The position numbers were made by a program, and so were the translations under genes. Source: DYFT01 sp041695085 (lineage in GTDB: Bacteria > Bacteroidota > Ignavibacteria > UBA10030). From it: DNA of 64,000 nucleotides. The notes under the pieces were generated by a model, which made no database searches, was not told the origin of the DNA, and worked only from the letters and a program-made list of their open reading frames with translations. Location: assembly GCA_041695085.1 (NCBI GenBank), contig JBGFRO010000019.1, forward strand, positions 1-64,000, written 5' to 3'. This document shows, one piece after another, positions 8,501 through 18,140 of this stretch (the stretch's first letter is position 1; each line of letters starts with the position of its first letter).

Positions 8501-8962
8501 CTACGCCCCATCCTGAACAAAACGGACGCCGTGTTTCATGCACCACTCGGCGCGTGCTAACTCCTTGCCGAGGTAGGCCGCGTGATCAAGCTGCGATACC
8601 CAGCCGTTGCGGATCAAGGTGAGGTAGATGCTGCGGGCGTCCCGACCCTCGATGACACGCAGAAGCTTTTCGTCGTAATCGTAGTGTTCGACCGCTAACG
8701 CATCGCCGAGAACGTGGATCACAAAGTAGCCGGCTTTGTCCAGCTTGATGCGCTGTGGGTCGGTGGCGGTGGCGATCACGTGTTCAGCATCTACCTGACC
8801 AACCATACCGGGTGCACGCTTGAACTCGCTCAACCCGGCTTTGCCGTGCGGGCCAGGGGGTGCGGGCTGCGTGTTGGATGCCAACTCCTTCACCCGAGCG
8901 TGGATAGCGGCAACATCTGTGCAGCCGATCATGTTGATTGGTTGCACCTGTTCGCGAAATGC
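8501..8962. repeat. 462 bp exact repeat, copy 1 (MtrA-like gene 3' end)
   Basis: Read by eye this segment is identical to 13875-14336. It starts precisely at the stop codon of the MtrA-like gene and extends upstream into it, ending at AAATGCC where the two copies diverge (CGCACCTCAGCAG against GGCACCTCGGCAG). Complete identity implies a recent event. Confidence 0.85.
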
Positions 8963-9388
8963 CCGCACCTCAGCAGCAGACGTGTTTGGCAGGATCGGGC
9001 GCATGCCGGGTGCTTCCGGTATCCTGTGGTTCTCATCGATGCCGTTGGCGAACAGAGCTAACATCGTCGCGCCGCTCAGATGCTTGGGCGGTTCGCTCCC
9101 CGCGCAGACGAGATAACGGATAGCGGGATTTGACACTGTATTCTTGACGATCTTCTCGATGCCGATATTCTCGGTCTCAAGCTTGCCGACAATGCACAGC
9201 CCCGGCGGCGGATTGTGGCTGACAGCTTCAGCCAGGGCGACACTGCCCAGCGTCGTCACGGCCACAGGGGCCGCCGGATCGGCAACGAAATACGTACCAG
9301 GAACATAGGGCCACGTCTTGCGCTTCGCCTTGGTGTTCGCAAAGGTGCGGCTCAGGAAAAATCCAAAATCTTCCATCCTGGTTGACAT
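8501..9388 (-). CDS. MtrA-like corrinoid protein with C-terminal DUF4346 domain
   Basis: Residues ~20-170 match subunit A of tetrahydromethanopterin S-methyltransferase: TWPYVPGTYFVADPAAPVAV, GLCIVGKLETENIGIEKIV, NPAIRYLVCAGSEPPKHLSG, LFANGIDENHRI and VRAFREQVQPINMIGCTDV. The KHLSG histidine is probably equivalent to the archaeal corrinoid ligand. Residues ~215-295 form a DUF4346 domain (KAGYFVIHVLGDALAVEHYDY ... LDHAAYLGKELARAEWCMKHG). The archaeal membrane helix is absent, so it is soluble. No other Mtr subunit is present, so it cannot make the methanogenic complex; a role in corrinoid binding or methyl transfer is inferred. Its last 462 bases are repeated exactly at 13875-14336. It lies at the downstream end of the metal island. 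Confidence 0.8.
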   Translation of the reverse strand: MSTRMEDFGFFLSRTFANTKAKRKTWPYVPGTYFVADPAAPVAVTTLGSVALAEAVSHNPPPGLCIVGKLETENIGIEKIVKNTVSNPAIRYLVCAGSEPPKHLSGATMLALFANGIDENHRIPEAPGMRPILPNTSAAEVRAFREQVQPINMIGCTDVAAIHARVKELASNTQPAPPGPHGKAGLSEFKRAPGMVGQVDAEHVIATATDPQRIKLDKAGYFVIHVLGDALAVEHYDYDEKLLRVIEGRDARSIYLTLIRNGWVSQLDHAAYLGKELARAEWCMKHGVRFVQDGA

Positions 9389-9427
9389 CAGTCATCCTCT
9401 GCAACAGGCTTTAAGAAAACGAACGGA

Positions 9428-9880
9428 CTATAACAATGTTCCGACGCGCTCGTTCATGCGGACTGTCCCGCCGATGACGATGCCGGCGGAAATAATAATG
9501 AGGTTTTTGATGATATACTGACCCTCGATGGTCGGCGCGTATGGAAATTCGGTAAAACATACCTCCGGCAACAACACTAGGGGGAGAAACGTACCCGGCA
9601 TCTGCAGAAACAACAGGAGAATGGCAATCCGTATTGTCGGCCGGAACAGCAGAAACACTCCGATCGCCACTTCCCACCAGCCTAAGATTGGGACAAAGAT
9701 CTCGGGTCTCATCCAATAGACGGTCCGGCTCACGAGCTCCGCGGCCGGGCTATACCCGAGTGGCTTCAGGATACCAAACCACATCAAGACGATGCCGATG
9801 GAAATACGGAGAAACAGCAACCCGTACCGGTTCATCCACGCAGCAATGTGAGGATCAAGCCTCTCAAACAATTCTTTCAT
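9428..9880 (-). CDS. DoxX-like integral membrane protein
   Basis: A 150-residue protein with four predicted membrane helices: GLLFLRISIGIVLMWFGILK, PILGWWEVAIGVFLLF, IAILLLFLQMPGTFLPLVLL and NLIIISAGIVIG. The RISIGIVLMWFGILKP opening and WWEVAIGVFLL helix are typical of DoxX/DUF417-like proteins. The biochemical role is unknown; relatives are linked to redox or quinone chemistry. It sits between the PepSY gene upstream and the MtrA-like gene downstream on the same strand. Confidence 0.75.
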   Translation of the reverse strand: MKELFERLDPHIAAWMNRYGLLFLRISIGIVLMWFGILKPLGYSPAAELVSRTVYWMRPEIFVPILGWWEVAIGVFLLFRPTIRIAILLLFLQMPGTFLPLVLLPEVCFTEFPYAPTIEGQYIIKNLIIISAGIVIGGTVRMNERVGTLL

Positions 9881-10111
9881 TGGAGAGATCTTTTAATACG
9901 TTCAGGGTCTCGAATTTCACTGCTGGTGAGAATTCGTATGCGTTGGAATTCAGAAATGCCGGAAAATCTTTTTGTGCAACCGTTGAAACGTATGGAAAGG
10001 TTCCCGGCTTGACAAGCTGGCTTTCGGCGCGCTTACCCGACCGCATCCCGTGACGACAAGAGGACATGACGAGCGATTGAGAAACTCATCGCAGTGTTGC
10101 TGCTCCAACGA

Positions 10112-11359
10112 CTAATGTTTCCGCACCAGTGTGGGACTGTCAAGAACTTGGGCGGGTTCGTGCACTGTAGATGACAGGGAGTCGACCTCTTCCTGTCGAG
10201 AATGCTGGCTCTGCAGACCAGAACGATAAACCTTTTTGATTTCCCTCCGCTTAAGCCAGATCAGAAATCCTGTAATGGGCAAACTTGCCACAATGAGGCT
10301 CGCGAAAAACGCGAGGATCTTTCCCGGTAACCCAAGGATAGCACCGACGTGTATGTCATAGTTCATCCGGAGAAGTTTGTCTGCAGCGGTTGCTTCTTCA
10401 AACTTCCCCCAAAGGTGTGGGGCAGAGATTTCCTCGAGAGTGTACTGATCGAAGTACCGGTAATCAGACCTCCAATAGGTTCCTTCATCACGTTTCACAA
10501 ACACATAGATCGACGATGTCGGCGACGAGGGAACGTGCACATCGATCACCGCGGCATTCGGATATTCCGCGCTCATCCTTTCCCAAACACGGTCAATGGC
10601 TGGCCGTTCATCCGAACTCATCAATTGGATTCGCGTGGTGTCGGAAGGAGGCTCCTGATAGGTCAACGACTTTTCTCCACCGGCCGTCGCATACACCGCA
10701 TCGGCAAACCATTGAAATCCCCACACCAAGCCTGTTAACGCGAGAATGAGCGCTATGGAAAGAATGTAGAACCCTAAGATGCTGTGAAGGTCATAGACCT
10801 TCCGCTTGGTCGATGTTGCATTTCTTTTCCAGAAGAACCACAATCGCTGTTTCACCCCAGCTTTATTTCGAGGCCACCAAAGAACAATGCCGGAAAGCAA
10901 AATGACGACGGCAATGAGTGTCGCTGTTGCGACAACAGGTTGCCCAAGTTCTGGAGGCAGCCAGAGATAATAATGTCCCTGCAGGATGAAATGAAAAAAA
11001 TTTGCCGTCAGATCCTTACTGGTGATAACCTCGCCCGAGTACGGATTGAGATAAACGGCAGAGTAAAACAACGGATCGGGTTCATAGAAGATGACCTCTA
11101 TCGCCTCGTCTTTCCCTCTATAGAGAACACTGTGGAGGTGTTGCTCAGGAATGACACGCTGCGCAATATCTTTCACCTGCGAAGGGGGAAGAAAAGGTGC
11201 GTCCTGTTCTTCCACAGTACGATACGAGGCTTGCGTGACGGCTTCAATTTCCTCTCTGAACGCATACAATGCCCCCGTAAGAGCGATGATGAACACGATC
11301 AGGCCAGACAGCAGACCAAGCCAGAGATGGATGTTGAGAACGATTTTCTTCAACGTCAT
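10112..11359 (-). CDS. PepSY-associated membrane protein (siderophore reductase-like), pair 1
   Basis: A 415-residue inner membrane protein of the PepSY_TM family. TM1 lies in IHLWLGLLSGLIVFIIALTGALYAF, then a PepSY-like periplasmic domain (residues ~35-120), TM2 near VVATATLIAVVILLSGIVLWWPR, TM3 ILGFYILSIALILALTGLVWGF, a second periplasmic domain, and TM4 ILAFFASLIVASLPITGFLIWLKRR. Conserved histidines in the helices suggest heme or electron transfer, as in PiuB/FoxB-like proteins that reduce ferric siderophores. The start at MTLKKIVLN, 12 bases after the receptor stop, suits an operon with the upstream receptor. Confidence 0.85.
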   Translation of the reverse strand: MTLKKIVLNIHLWLGLLSGLIVFIIALTGALYAFREEIEAVTQASYRTVEEQDAPFLPPSQVKDIAQRVIPEQHLHSVLYRGKDEAIEVIFYEPDPLFYSAVYLNPYSGEVITSKDLTANFFHFILQGHYYLWLPPELGQPVVATATLIAVVILLSGIVLWWPRNKAGVKQRLWFFWKRNATSTKRKVYDLHSILGFYILSIALILALTGLVWGFQWFADAVYATAGGEKSLTYQEPPSDTTRIQLMSSDERPAIDRVWERMSAEYPNAAVIDVHVPSSPTSSIYVFVKRDEGTYWRSDYRYFDQYTLEEISAPHLWGKFEEATAADKLLRMNYDIHVGAILGLPGKILAFFASLIVASLPITGFLIWLKRREIKKVYRSGLQSQHSRQEEVDSLSSTVHEPAQVLDSPTLVRKH

Positions 11360-11370
11360 CGTATTCGGCG

Positions 11371-13737
11371 TTAGAATCTGTAAGCAACTGTTAACCGATA
11401 ATTCCGCAGCGGCTCTGCTTGCCACCAGTAATAATTGCCGAACGGATAAAATGCGCCGCCGATGTAGAGATATCGGTTCAAAAGATTATTCACCAACAGA
11501 TCCACAGTGAATGACTGCACCTGATAGCCGATTCCCGCATCGACGCGGAAGTAGTCGGGTACGCGAGGTTGATCCGGCGAGTAGTACCACGTTGCTGAAC
11601 GCCCTCCGAGGTATTGATACCCCGCGGAGAGTTTCATCCCGTCGAGAGCGCCAACGGTGATCGCATACTTGAACCAGACATTATGAATGTGTTTTGCAGT
11701 CGAATGTACTTGCTTTCCGACGAGCTGAGGGTTGGAATCTTTCGTAATACGCGCATCGGTGTACGCATAGTTGAGGATGAGATGAAGGTTTTCCATAATC
11801 CGGCCGTTGATGTCGATTTCAATTCCCTTAAACTGCTGCTCTCCCGTTGCTCTGCTGTAGATGAATCGTCCTGTAGCGGTATCGGGATGCTCTGTGTCGG
11901 TGGTGAGGAGATTGTTCTTAATAACACGATAGAACGAAAGGGACGAATTCCATCGTCCATCAAACCATTCATTCTTCACTCCGAATTCAACATTCTCACC
12001 GGTGATGGGAGGGAAGTTGTTCCCTCGCCAATCTGTTCCGAGATTGGGACGGAAAATTTCATCATACAGCGCATAGGCACTCGAGTTTTCAGTCAACGAG
12101 TAGCTGACGCCCGCTCGTGGGGTGAACTTATCGACGGTAGCACGACCTGTGTACGGATTTCCGTCAGTATTTGTTGTGTACCGTCCGCCAACGGTAACAC
12201 GAAGAGCGTCGAACAAACCGATCTCATCCTGAAGGTAAAACCCACTGTAATTATTCTGGTACTGTCTTCCCACTTCTCGCACATCCTTTGTTCGATCCCA
12301 TTTGGGCAACTGATTTCCGTTCACCTTGCCGTACTCTGGACTGTAAATGTTGAAGGTCGTATCGCCTAAGGCAGCACCTTGATCCCAAGCGCCGTAGTAT
12401 TCCTTGTGGTTGGCATCAACCCCGGCAAGAATATTATGCTCGAGACCTGCCGTCTGGAATGTTCCATTCACAAAGACCTGCCCATTTTTGCTCGTTCCAA
12501 GAGCATCCCAAACGAATAAGCCGCGTTGCAAAAAGCTATCGCCACGAAATCCCCACGGCCAAAGCCCCTGGCCCTCCTGGGTAAAGTGGAGATAGGCCAA
12601 TTGCGTCGTGAAGCGCCAGTTGCTGTTCAGACTGTGTTGGAAGAGGGCAAAGATGGCTTTGTCCCGTAAAGAGCTTGGACTGAGATTTGGCTCCGTCGTT
12701 GTGAAATGGACGGGGAGGTCGCCAAACCCTTTTTTCGAGAATGCGTAATTGCTACCAATGGCGCTCATCTGTACGAATTGTTCGTTGTATTCGAGCAGGA
12801 TAGACGTTTCATCACCAATCAGGTATTTGAGAACTGACGCGATGGAATAGCGGTTTGCAAATTCGTGATCGCGGTGAGTACCTCTCAGTTGTCCCATCAT
12901 GTTTAAACGGTACAGGAGTTTTCCGTCTTCAGAAAATTTTCCCTCCACATCGAGTGTTGCTCGGTGGTTTCCATAACTTCCCACCGAAAAGGTTGCTTCG
13001 CGTTTTTCCAGGCCTGTCGGTTTCTTCGTCACGACGTTGTAGAATCCGCCGGGTTCTCCGTTTGCCAGCATGAAGCCGGCCGGTCCTTTCACGAATTCAA
13101 TGCGGTCAACCATACTCATATCTTCCGTGAGTGGGCTCCAAGGGCTCAATCGCACATTCATCCCGTTGCGGAACGGCGTGATTTCCGATCCCCGCATGTG
13201 CATGCTTGCATAGACATCCCAATGCTCTGCGCGATGCACGCCGCTCACGTTTCGCTGTACGCCTTCCAACATATCAAAGATCTGCTGATCGCGTAACACC
13301 GCTTTGGGAACGATCCGAATGTTCTGCGGCACATCGAGGAGAGATCCGTTGATGCGCAAGGAAAGGGAGGGTCTGGTGACGGTATAGGTCTCTGCATCGG
13401 AGAAAACGACCACTTCTGGCAATTGGTGAGCTGTCTGCCGGAGAACAAAGTGCACCGGAAGGGTTTCTCCTGACTTTACAACGACCTCGCGCTGCTGTTC
13501 TTTGAATCCGATAGAGGAGACTCTGAGCAGATAAATCCCTGACTCAATGTTGCTGATGACATAACGACCGGTAGAATCGGTCGCGGCTCCTTTGTTCGTT
13601 CCGGCCAGAACAACATTCGCGTGCGGGATCGGTTGACCTTCTGAGTTTTCCACAGTCCCGATGATCGTTCCTGTTTGAGCGAAAACCACAGTGGAAAGAA
13701 GGATAAGGATCAAAAAAGAGTATCGAAAATGATGCAT
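11371..13737 (-). CDS. TonB-dependent siderophore receptor, pair 1
   Basis: A 788-residue outer membrane receptor. Signal peptide MHHFRYSFLILILLSTVVFAQ, carboxypeptidase-regulatory-like domain (GTVENSEGQPIPHANVVLAG), plug domain at ~120-240 with siderophore-receptor wording (RIVPKAVLRDQQIFDML, RIEFVKGPAGFMLANGEPGG, GGFYNVVTKKP), and a barrel ending RNYRLTVAYRF with the expected terminal Phe. It resembles ferrichrome/ferric-coprogen receptors. The start was set at 13737 because AAGGAG precedes it by eight bases. Its 5' leader and signal peptide DNA are clearly related to those of the low-GC receptor at 18214, although the bodies differ in GC and sequence. Confidence 0.9.
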   Translation of the reverse strand: MHHFRYSFLILILLSTVVFAQTGTIIGTVENSEGQPIPHANVVLAGTNKGAATDSTGRYVISNIESGIYLLRVSSIGFKEQQREVVVKSGETLPVHFVLRQTAHQLPEVVVFSDAETYTVTRPSLSLRINGSLLDVPQNIRIVPKAVLRDQQIFDMLEGVQRNVSGVHRAEHWDVYASMHMRGSEITPFRNGMNVRLSPWSPLTEDMSMVDRIEFVKGPAGFMLANGEPGGFYNVVTKKPTGLEKREATFSVGSYGNHRATLDVEGKFSEDGKLLYRLNMMGQLRGTHRDHEFANRYSIASVLKYLIGDETSILLEYNEQFVQMSAIGSNYAFSKKGFGDLPVHFTTTEPNLSPSSLRDKAIFALFQHSLNSNWRFTTQLAYLHFTQEGQGLWPWGFRGDSFLQRGLFVWDALGTSKNGQVFVNGTFQTAGLEHNILAGVDANHKEYYGAWDQGAALGDTTFNIYSPEYGKVNGNQLPKWDRTKDVREVGRQYQNNYSGFYLQDEIGLFDALRVTVGGRYTTNTDGNPYTGRATVDKFTPRAGVSYSLTENSSAYALYDEIFRPNLGTDWRGNNFPPITGENVEFGVKNEWFDGRWNSSLSFYRVIKNNLLTTDTEHPDTATGRFIYSRATGEQQFKGIEIDINGRIMENLHLILNYAYTDARITKDSNPQLVGKQVHSTAKHIHNVWFKYAITVGALDGMKLSAGYQYLGGRSATWYYSPDQPRVPDYFRVDAGIGYQVQSFTVDLLVNNLLNRYLYIGGAFYPFGNYYWWQAEPLRNYRLTVAYRF

Positions 13738-13837
13738 GGCATTACTCCTTGAGTTATAGGTTGTTAAGAGAAAGCTGGGCAATCACTGATACATTTTTTG
13801 CTCGAGAAAATTGACTTGACTTCCTTTTGTCTCTCAT

Positions 13838-13874
13838 TCATGGTTTCAGCGCCACCACGCCGAGGCGCGCACGG
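13838..13874 (-). pseudogene. Remnant 3' end of the disrupted methyltransferase gene
   Basis: Directly after the stop codon of the chimeric ORF, the minus strand reads RARLGVVALKP-stop. The intact methyltransferase at 21269 ends HLGAVALVAVKL-stop. The match in frame and position suggests this is the old C-terminal end of the duplicated methyltransferase, left behind when the interior was replaced by the MtrA fragment. Confidence 0.45.
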
Positions 13875-14336
13875 CTACGCCCCATCCTGAACAAAACGGA
13901 CGCCGTGTTTCATGCACCACTCGGCGCGTGCTAACTCCTTGCCGAGGTAGGCCGCGTGATCAAGCTGCGATACCCAGCCGTTGCGGATCAAGGTGAGGTA
14001 GATGCTGCGGGCGTCCCGACCCTCGATGACACGCAGAAGCTTTTCGTCGTAATCGTAGTGTTCGACCGCTAACGCATCGCCGAGAACGTGGATCACAAAG
14101 TAGCCGGCTTTGTCCAGCTTGATGCGCTGTGGGTCGGTGGCGGTGGCGATCACGTGTTCAGCATCTACCTGACCAACCATACCGGGTGCACGCTTGAACT
14201 CGCTCAACCCGGCTTTGCCGTGCGGGCCAGGGGGTGCGGGCTGCGTGTTGGATGCCAACTCCTTCACCCGAGCGTGGATAGCGGCAACATCTGTGCAGCC
14301 GATCATGTTGATTGGTTGCACCTGTTCGCGAAATGC
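13875..14336. repeat. 462 bp exact repeat, copy 2 (inside a broken methyltransferase gene)
   Basis: Identical by eye to 8501-8962, in the same orientation. Here it encodes the C-terminal half of the MtrA-like protein but is fused to the first third of a methyltransferase. The junction lies in a short alanine/glutamate stretch that both genes share. Confidence 0.85.
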
Positions 14337-14618
14337 CGGCACCTCGGCAGCAGCCTTTTCATTGCGCTCGACGCTCGTGTAACTGTGAGGCCGGTGCTGT
14401 AGCACTAACCCGGCCGTGAATCCCAGGCCCGGCGCGAATTCAACTACGTCATCTTCAGCTGCAATCTTCAGCGCCGCCACCAGCTTTTCAGTCAGTTCGC
14501 GTCCGCCGTGACGCCGCACCCGCCGGCCCATGCGCGCTAACAGCCAATGGCCAGGCGCCTTGTCATAGTCGAACGCGGCCTGCGCCAACCCTTCACGGAT
14601 ATGCTCCTGTTCCTTCAT
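13875..14618 (-). pseudogene. Chimeric ORF: methyltransferase N terminus fused to MtrA-like C terminus
   Basis: Residues ~1-105 (MKEQEHIREGL, APGHWLLARMGRRVRRHGGR, DDVVEFAPGLGFTAGLVLQH) are a close relative of the class I SAM methyltransferase at 21269-22087, with the SAM-binding motif EFAPGLGFTAG. After VERNEKAAAEV the protein becomes the MtrA-like C-terminal half (PAFREQVQPINMIGC ... FVQDGA) without a frame break. The methyltransferase catalytic core beyond motif I and the MtrA corrinoid part are both missing, so neither activity is expected. Its ATG overlaps the stop of the upstream PepSY gene as ATGA, so it may still be translated. Confidence 0.75.
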
Positions 14619-15796
14619 TGCACGTCCCTTGGAACTTCCACTGCAGGCTGTACTACTAAAAGAGCCGCGGGCTCCCCGGCAGCATCCCTCGTGATACATG
14701 CTTTGTCTTTTCTAGTTCTGCCAAGCCAGATTTTTACTCCTGTCAGGGTGAGAAGCGCAGGAATGAATCCCGCAATGAACCAAAGGATGCGGGTAATAAT
14801 ACCGCCAAACTCACCGAAATGAAGAGGTAGTAACCATTTGGATAATAGGGAAGCTCCACCTTGTAATTTGTCGGGATGGTGTTCTGCTAAGATTACTCCT
14901 GTATAGCGGTCGGCTTTTAAGAAAATGCGTGTATCTGTTCCCGAATGTACATGCTGATATTTTTGATAGGCAAAACTGAGTGTTCCGTCTTTTTTGTTTG
15001 TCATCCACATATTTCTTTTATAATAATCAGGATAATACTTGTTCATTTCTGCCAATGCTTGTTGAGTAGTGATGGGTGTTTGATGTGCTATGCTGTCAGA
15101 CAATGCTGTATCCCAGATTGATTTTGGTGATGGTTCAGAAAAGGTGATTTTGTCTAACACCCATTGTGTTTCTTCGTAGTAATGAAAGGCGGCACCAGTT
15201 ATGCCAAGCAAAAATAGAGGTAGAAAAAAGTAAAATCCGATTACATTGTGTAGGTCATAATTAAAGCGCTTTGGTTGTGCATTCCATTTTATTTTAAAGC
15301 TGGACTTCATTCTTCCTTTTACTCTGGGCCACCACAAATAAATTCCTGTTGTTAGCATAAATAATGCAAAAATCAACGACGCTGTTGCCGTGATGTAAAA
15401 TCCTATTTCACCAAGTGTTAATGATGTGTGTAAGTCAAGTATAAACGCAAAAAACGAGTGGCCATATCCTTCGTTACCCCAAATAATTTTTCCTGTAGAT
15501 TGGTCGAAGTAGTGCCATTTTTTATCATCAAAGAGTTTGAACACATAGGTGTCTCTGCCTCTCTGTGGCCACTGCAAACTTTCAATTTTTTTACCTGATT
15601 GTTTTTCAATTTCTGAAACAATTTCAATATCGTTGCTAAAAATACTTTTTTCGTTTTGTGTGTGATATTCTTTAGTGATGGCACGGGTTATCTCGGGTTC
15701 AAACACATAGATAGAACCGGTTATTCCTAATACAGAGAGTATAAGTCCTGAAACAAGTCCCAACCAAAGATGTATTGTTCTAATTGTTTTTCTCAT
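14615..15796 (-). CDS. PepSY-associated membrane protein, pair 2 (low GC)
   Basis: A 393-residue PepSY_TM protein, homologous to the one at 10112. Membrane segments are IHLWLGLVSGLILSVLGITGSIYVF, IGFYITATASLIFALFMLTTGIYLWWPR, VIGFYFFLPLFLLGITGAAFHYY and ILWFIAGFIPALLTLTGVKIWLG, with PepSY-like periplasmic parts between. Most of the gene is AT-rich, unlike its neighbours, but the last ~30 residues (RDAAGEPAALLVVQP...) are encoded by GC-rich DNA and look unlike a family C terminus. The 3' end was therefore probably joined to the sequence preceding the methyltransferase copy. The likely role is ferric siderophore reduction with the upstream receptor. The start ATG at 15796 follows the receptor gene by ~57 bases. 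Confidence 0.85.
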   Translation of the reverse strand: MRKTIRTIHLWLGLVSGLILSVLGITGSIYVFEPEITRAITKEYHTQNEKSIFSNDIEIVSEIEKQSGKKIESLQWPQRGRDTYVFKLFDDKKWHYFDQSTGKIIWGNEGYGHSFFAFILDLHTSLTLGEIGFYITATASLIFALFMLTTGIYLWWPRVKGRMKSSFKIKWNAQPKRFNYDLHNVIGFYFFLPLFLLGITGAAFHYYEETQWVLDKITFSEPSPKSIWDTALSDSIAHQTPITTQQALAEMNKYYPDYYKRNMWMTNKKDGTLSFAYQKYQHVHSGTDTRIFLKADRYTGVILAEHHPDKLQGGASLLSKWLLPLHFGEFGGIITRILWFIAGFIPALLTLTGVKIWLGRTRKDKACITRDAAGEPAALLVVQPAVEVPRDVQ

Positions 15797-18140
15797 AAAA
15801 TAAAATCACTGCAGAGGTTGTGCCCTCTGCAGTGATGAGCGTTATGCTAAGTATTAAAACGTAACTGCAACGGAAAGTATTACTCTCCTTACCCAATAAG
15901 GCTCTAATCTTCCTGTCTCACCACCGAGATAACCAATATTATTTGTTAAGTTAGTGGTATTAAGACGTGCAGTGAATTTTTCATATCTATAAGCTACCGA
16001 AACATCCATGCTATAATATGATTTTACAAGTTCTTCAGGCTTATTGTGGGTTGACATATAAAATTTGTCTTTATAATAGATTCCATACCCCAATTCAAAC
16101 CCTTTCAACGTATTTTTGAAATCATAATTTAACCACAGGCTTCCACTATTGCGTGCATTCCCTTGAAGTTCTTTGCCTGATTCATAAGCTGGGTCTTCAA
16201 TAACGGTCGCCTTCACATATGCATAAGTAGCATTGATTGTAAGAGCATCAAATAATTTCCCATGTACATCTAACTCGAAACCTTTGCTTTGATGATGGTC
16301 TGCCACATAGGTTGCCCACCTCCAATCAGATCTCCATGAGATATAGGCAAAGGTAGGCTGAGTAGGCGCATGAACCCAACCGTAGATATCCCTTTTGTCG
16401 ATTTGAAATGCCGATACCGTTATGCCTAAACGATCTTCCAACAAACTTGTTTTGACTCCAAACTCAGTTTGTGAAGCATCGGTTGGTTGTATCACTTTTG
16501 ATGGGTCTATCCCATCAACACCATTCATTTCGTAAGATTGGGAATAGGAACCGTATAGCGAAACTTCTTTAACCGGCTTATATACCAACCCAAAGCGCGG
16601 GCTTATCACTTTATCTACCGGAATAAAATAGTTTGCAGGTTCATCTTCTTTCTTGTCATAGTCATTACCATGTCTTGTTATGTTATATCTTGCACCCAAA
16701 AGAAGTTGGAGTTTACCATCAAAGGCTGATATTTGGTCTTGTGCGTATATCCCGGTTCTCTCATAGAAGTTTTCAAAATTTGACCAATTTATTGGGTCGG
16801 CTTTTATATCAGAAAGGCCATATTCGGGATTATAAACATTGATAGTTGAATCTAATTTTCGCCAGATAGGTTGAGACCATTTGCCTCCATTTTTCATGTA
16901 ATCAAAGCCTATAAGCACCTGATGCTTAAAAGCGCCTGTTTCAAAATCTCCAATGATGTCAAAGCCATTACCCCAACCTCTCCAGTATTGGTGAAAAGAA
17001 TACTGGAAACGGGTAAGATTACCCAAGGAATCGGGAGTAGTAGAAAAATAAATGTTATTAGCGGCTCTGTTTGTAGCGGAGTAATAGGTTTGGTTACGAA
17101 TTTTCCAGTTGTCGTCAAGGTAAAACGTGAACGTTGAAAATAAATTTCGTTCTTGAAAACCGTATGTGCCGCTGGGCTCCCCTAAGAAGGTGCTAACCGG
17201 CAGCTTGTTTATTCCTTCAAAAGTTCCATCAGGAGAAATTATTCCGGGATCACCAACTCTCTCATCAGTTTTTAATACTCCCTCTGCATCCCAAATTAAT
17301 TTAGGATGGATTTTCCATGTCAGAGCTGGAGAGAACATCATGGTTTCATTGTTCACCTCATCACGGAAACTATTTGATTTTTCGTAGGAAGCATTTAGAC
17401 GATAAAGAAATGTTCCTTTGTCGTCTAAAGGCCCTGATAAATCAATAGCAGGACGGATCAACCCGTATTGTCCGAGACGCAATTCAAATCTCTTGTAATC
17501 ATAGTTCAACGGTTTTTTTGTAACAAAATTCATAACGGCACCCGGACTAATATCTCCATATAATACAGAAGCAGGGCCTTTAAGAATTTCAACTTGTTCG
17601 ATATTATCATTGTGATGATGCCCCATATTCCATATCATCATTCCGTTTCTTCTAAAATTGCTCCAGTTGGTCATCCAAAAACCTCTCGAGTCGAAAACAG
17701 TGTAACCACCATTATAGGTCCCTGTAACGGTTATTCCGCTTACATTTTTCACTGCGTCTCTTGTGTCAATTATTAATTGCTGCTGCATCAATTCTTTGTC
17801 AAGTATTTGAATTGAAATAGGCAAATCTTCAAGAGGGGTATTGGTTTTAGTAGCTGAGGAAGCTCTTCGTTTTTGCCCTATTACTACTACTTCGCCTAAA
17901 ACGGAGGCTGATTCGGCAAGAATAAAATCTACTATTGCAGTTTCATTATCCTTTACGGTTACGGTTTTTTCTACCGCCTCGGTTCCTATATGGCTTGTAA
18001 CTATGGTTTGTTCTCCAACAGGAGCATTTTGAATGATGTATTCACCAAGCATATTGGTTGCTGCTCCTTTTGTGGTACCTTTAATTACTACGTTTGCATA
18101 TTCTACAGGTTTGTTGTCCGATGTTTTTACTGTTCCTTTT
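14700..18140. other. Low-GC segment, probably horizontally acquired
   Basis: The PepSY gene (from ~14700) and the receptor gene up to its signal peptide are conspicuously AT-rich, with codons such as AAA, AAT, TTT and TTA dominating, against a GC-richer background on both sides. The left edge falls in the PepSY C-terminal tail; the right edge falls at the receptor's signal peptide, where similarity to the 13.7 kb receptor's leader begins. No integrase, tRNA or terminal repeats are visible, so homologous replacement seems more likely than site-specific insertion. Confidence 0.65.

Noticed and set aside
9864..10067. A 67-residue minus-strand frame just upstream of the DoxX-like gene
   Set aside because: Overlaps the DoxX start, has no family resemblance and a poor ribosome site.
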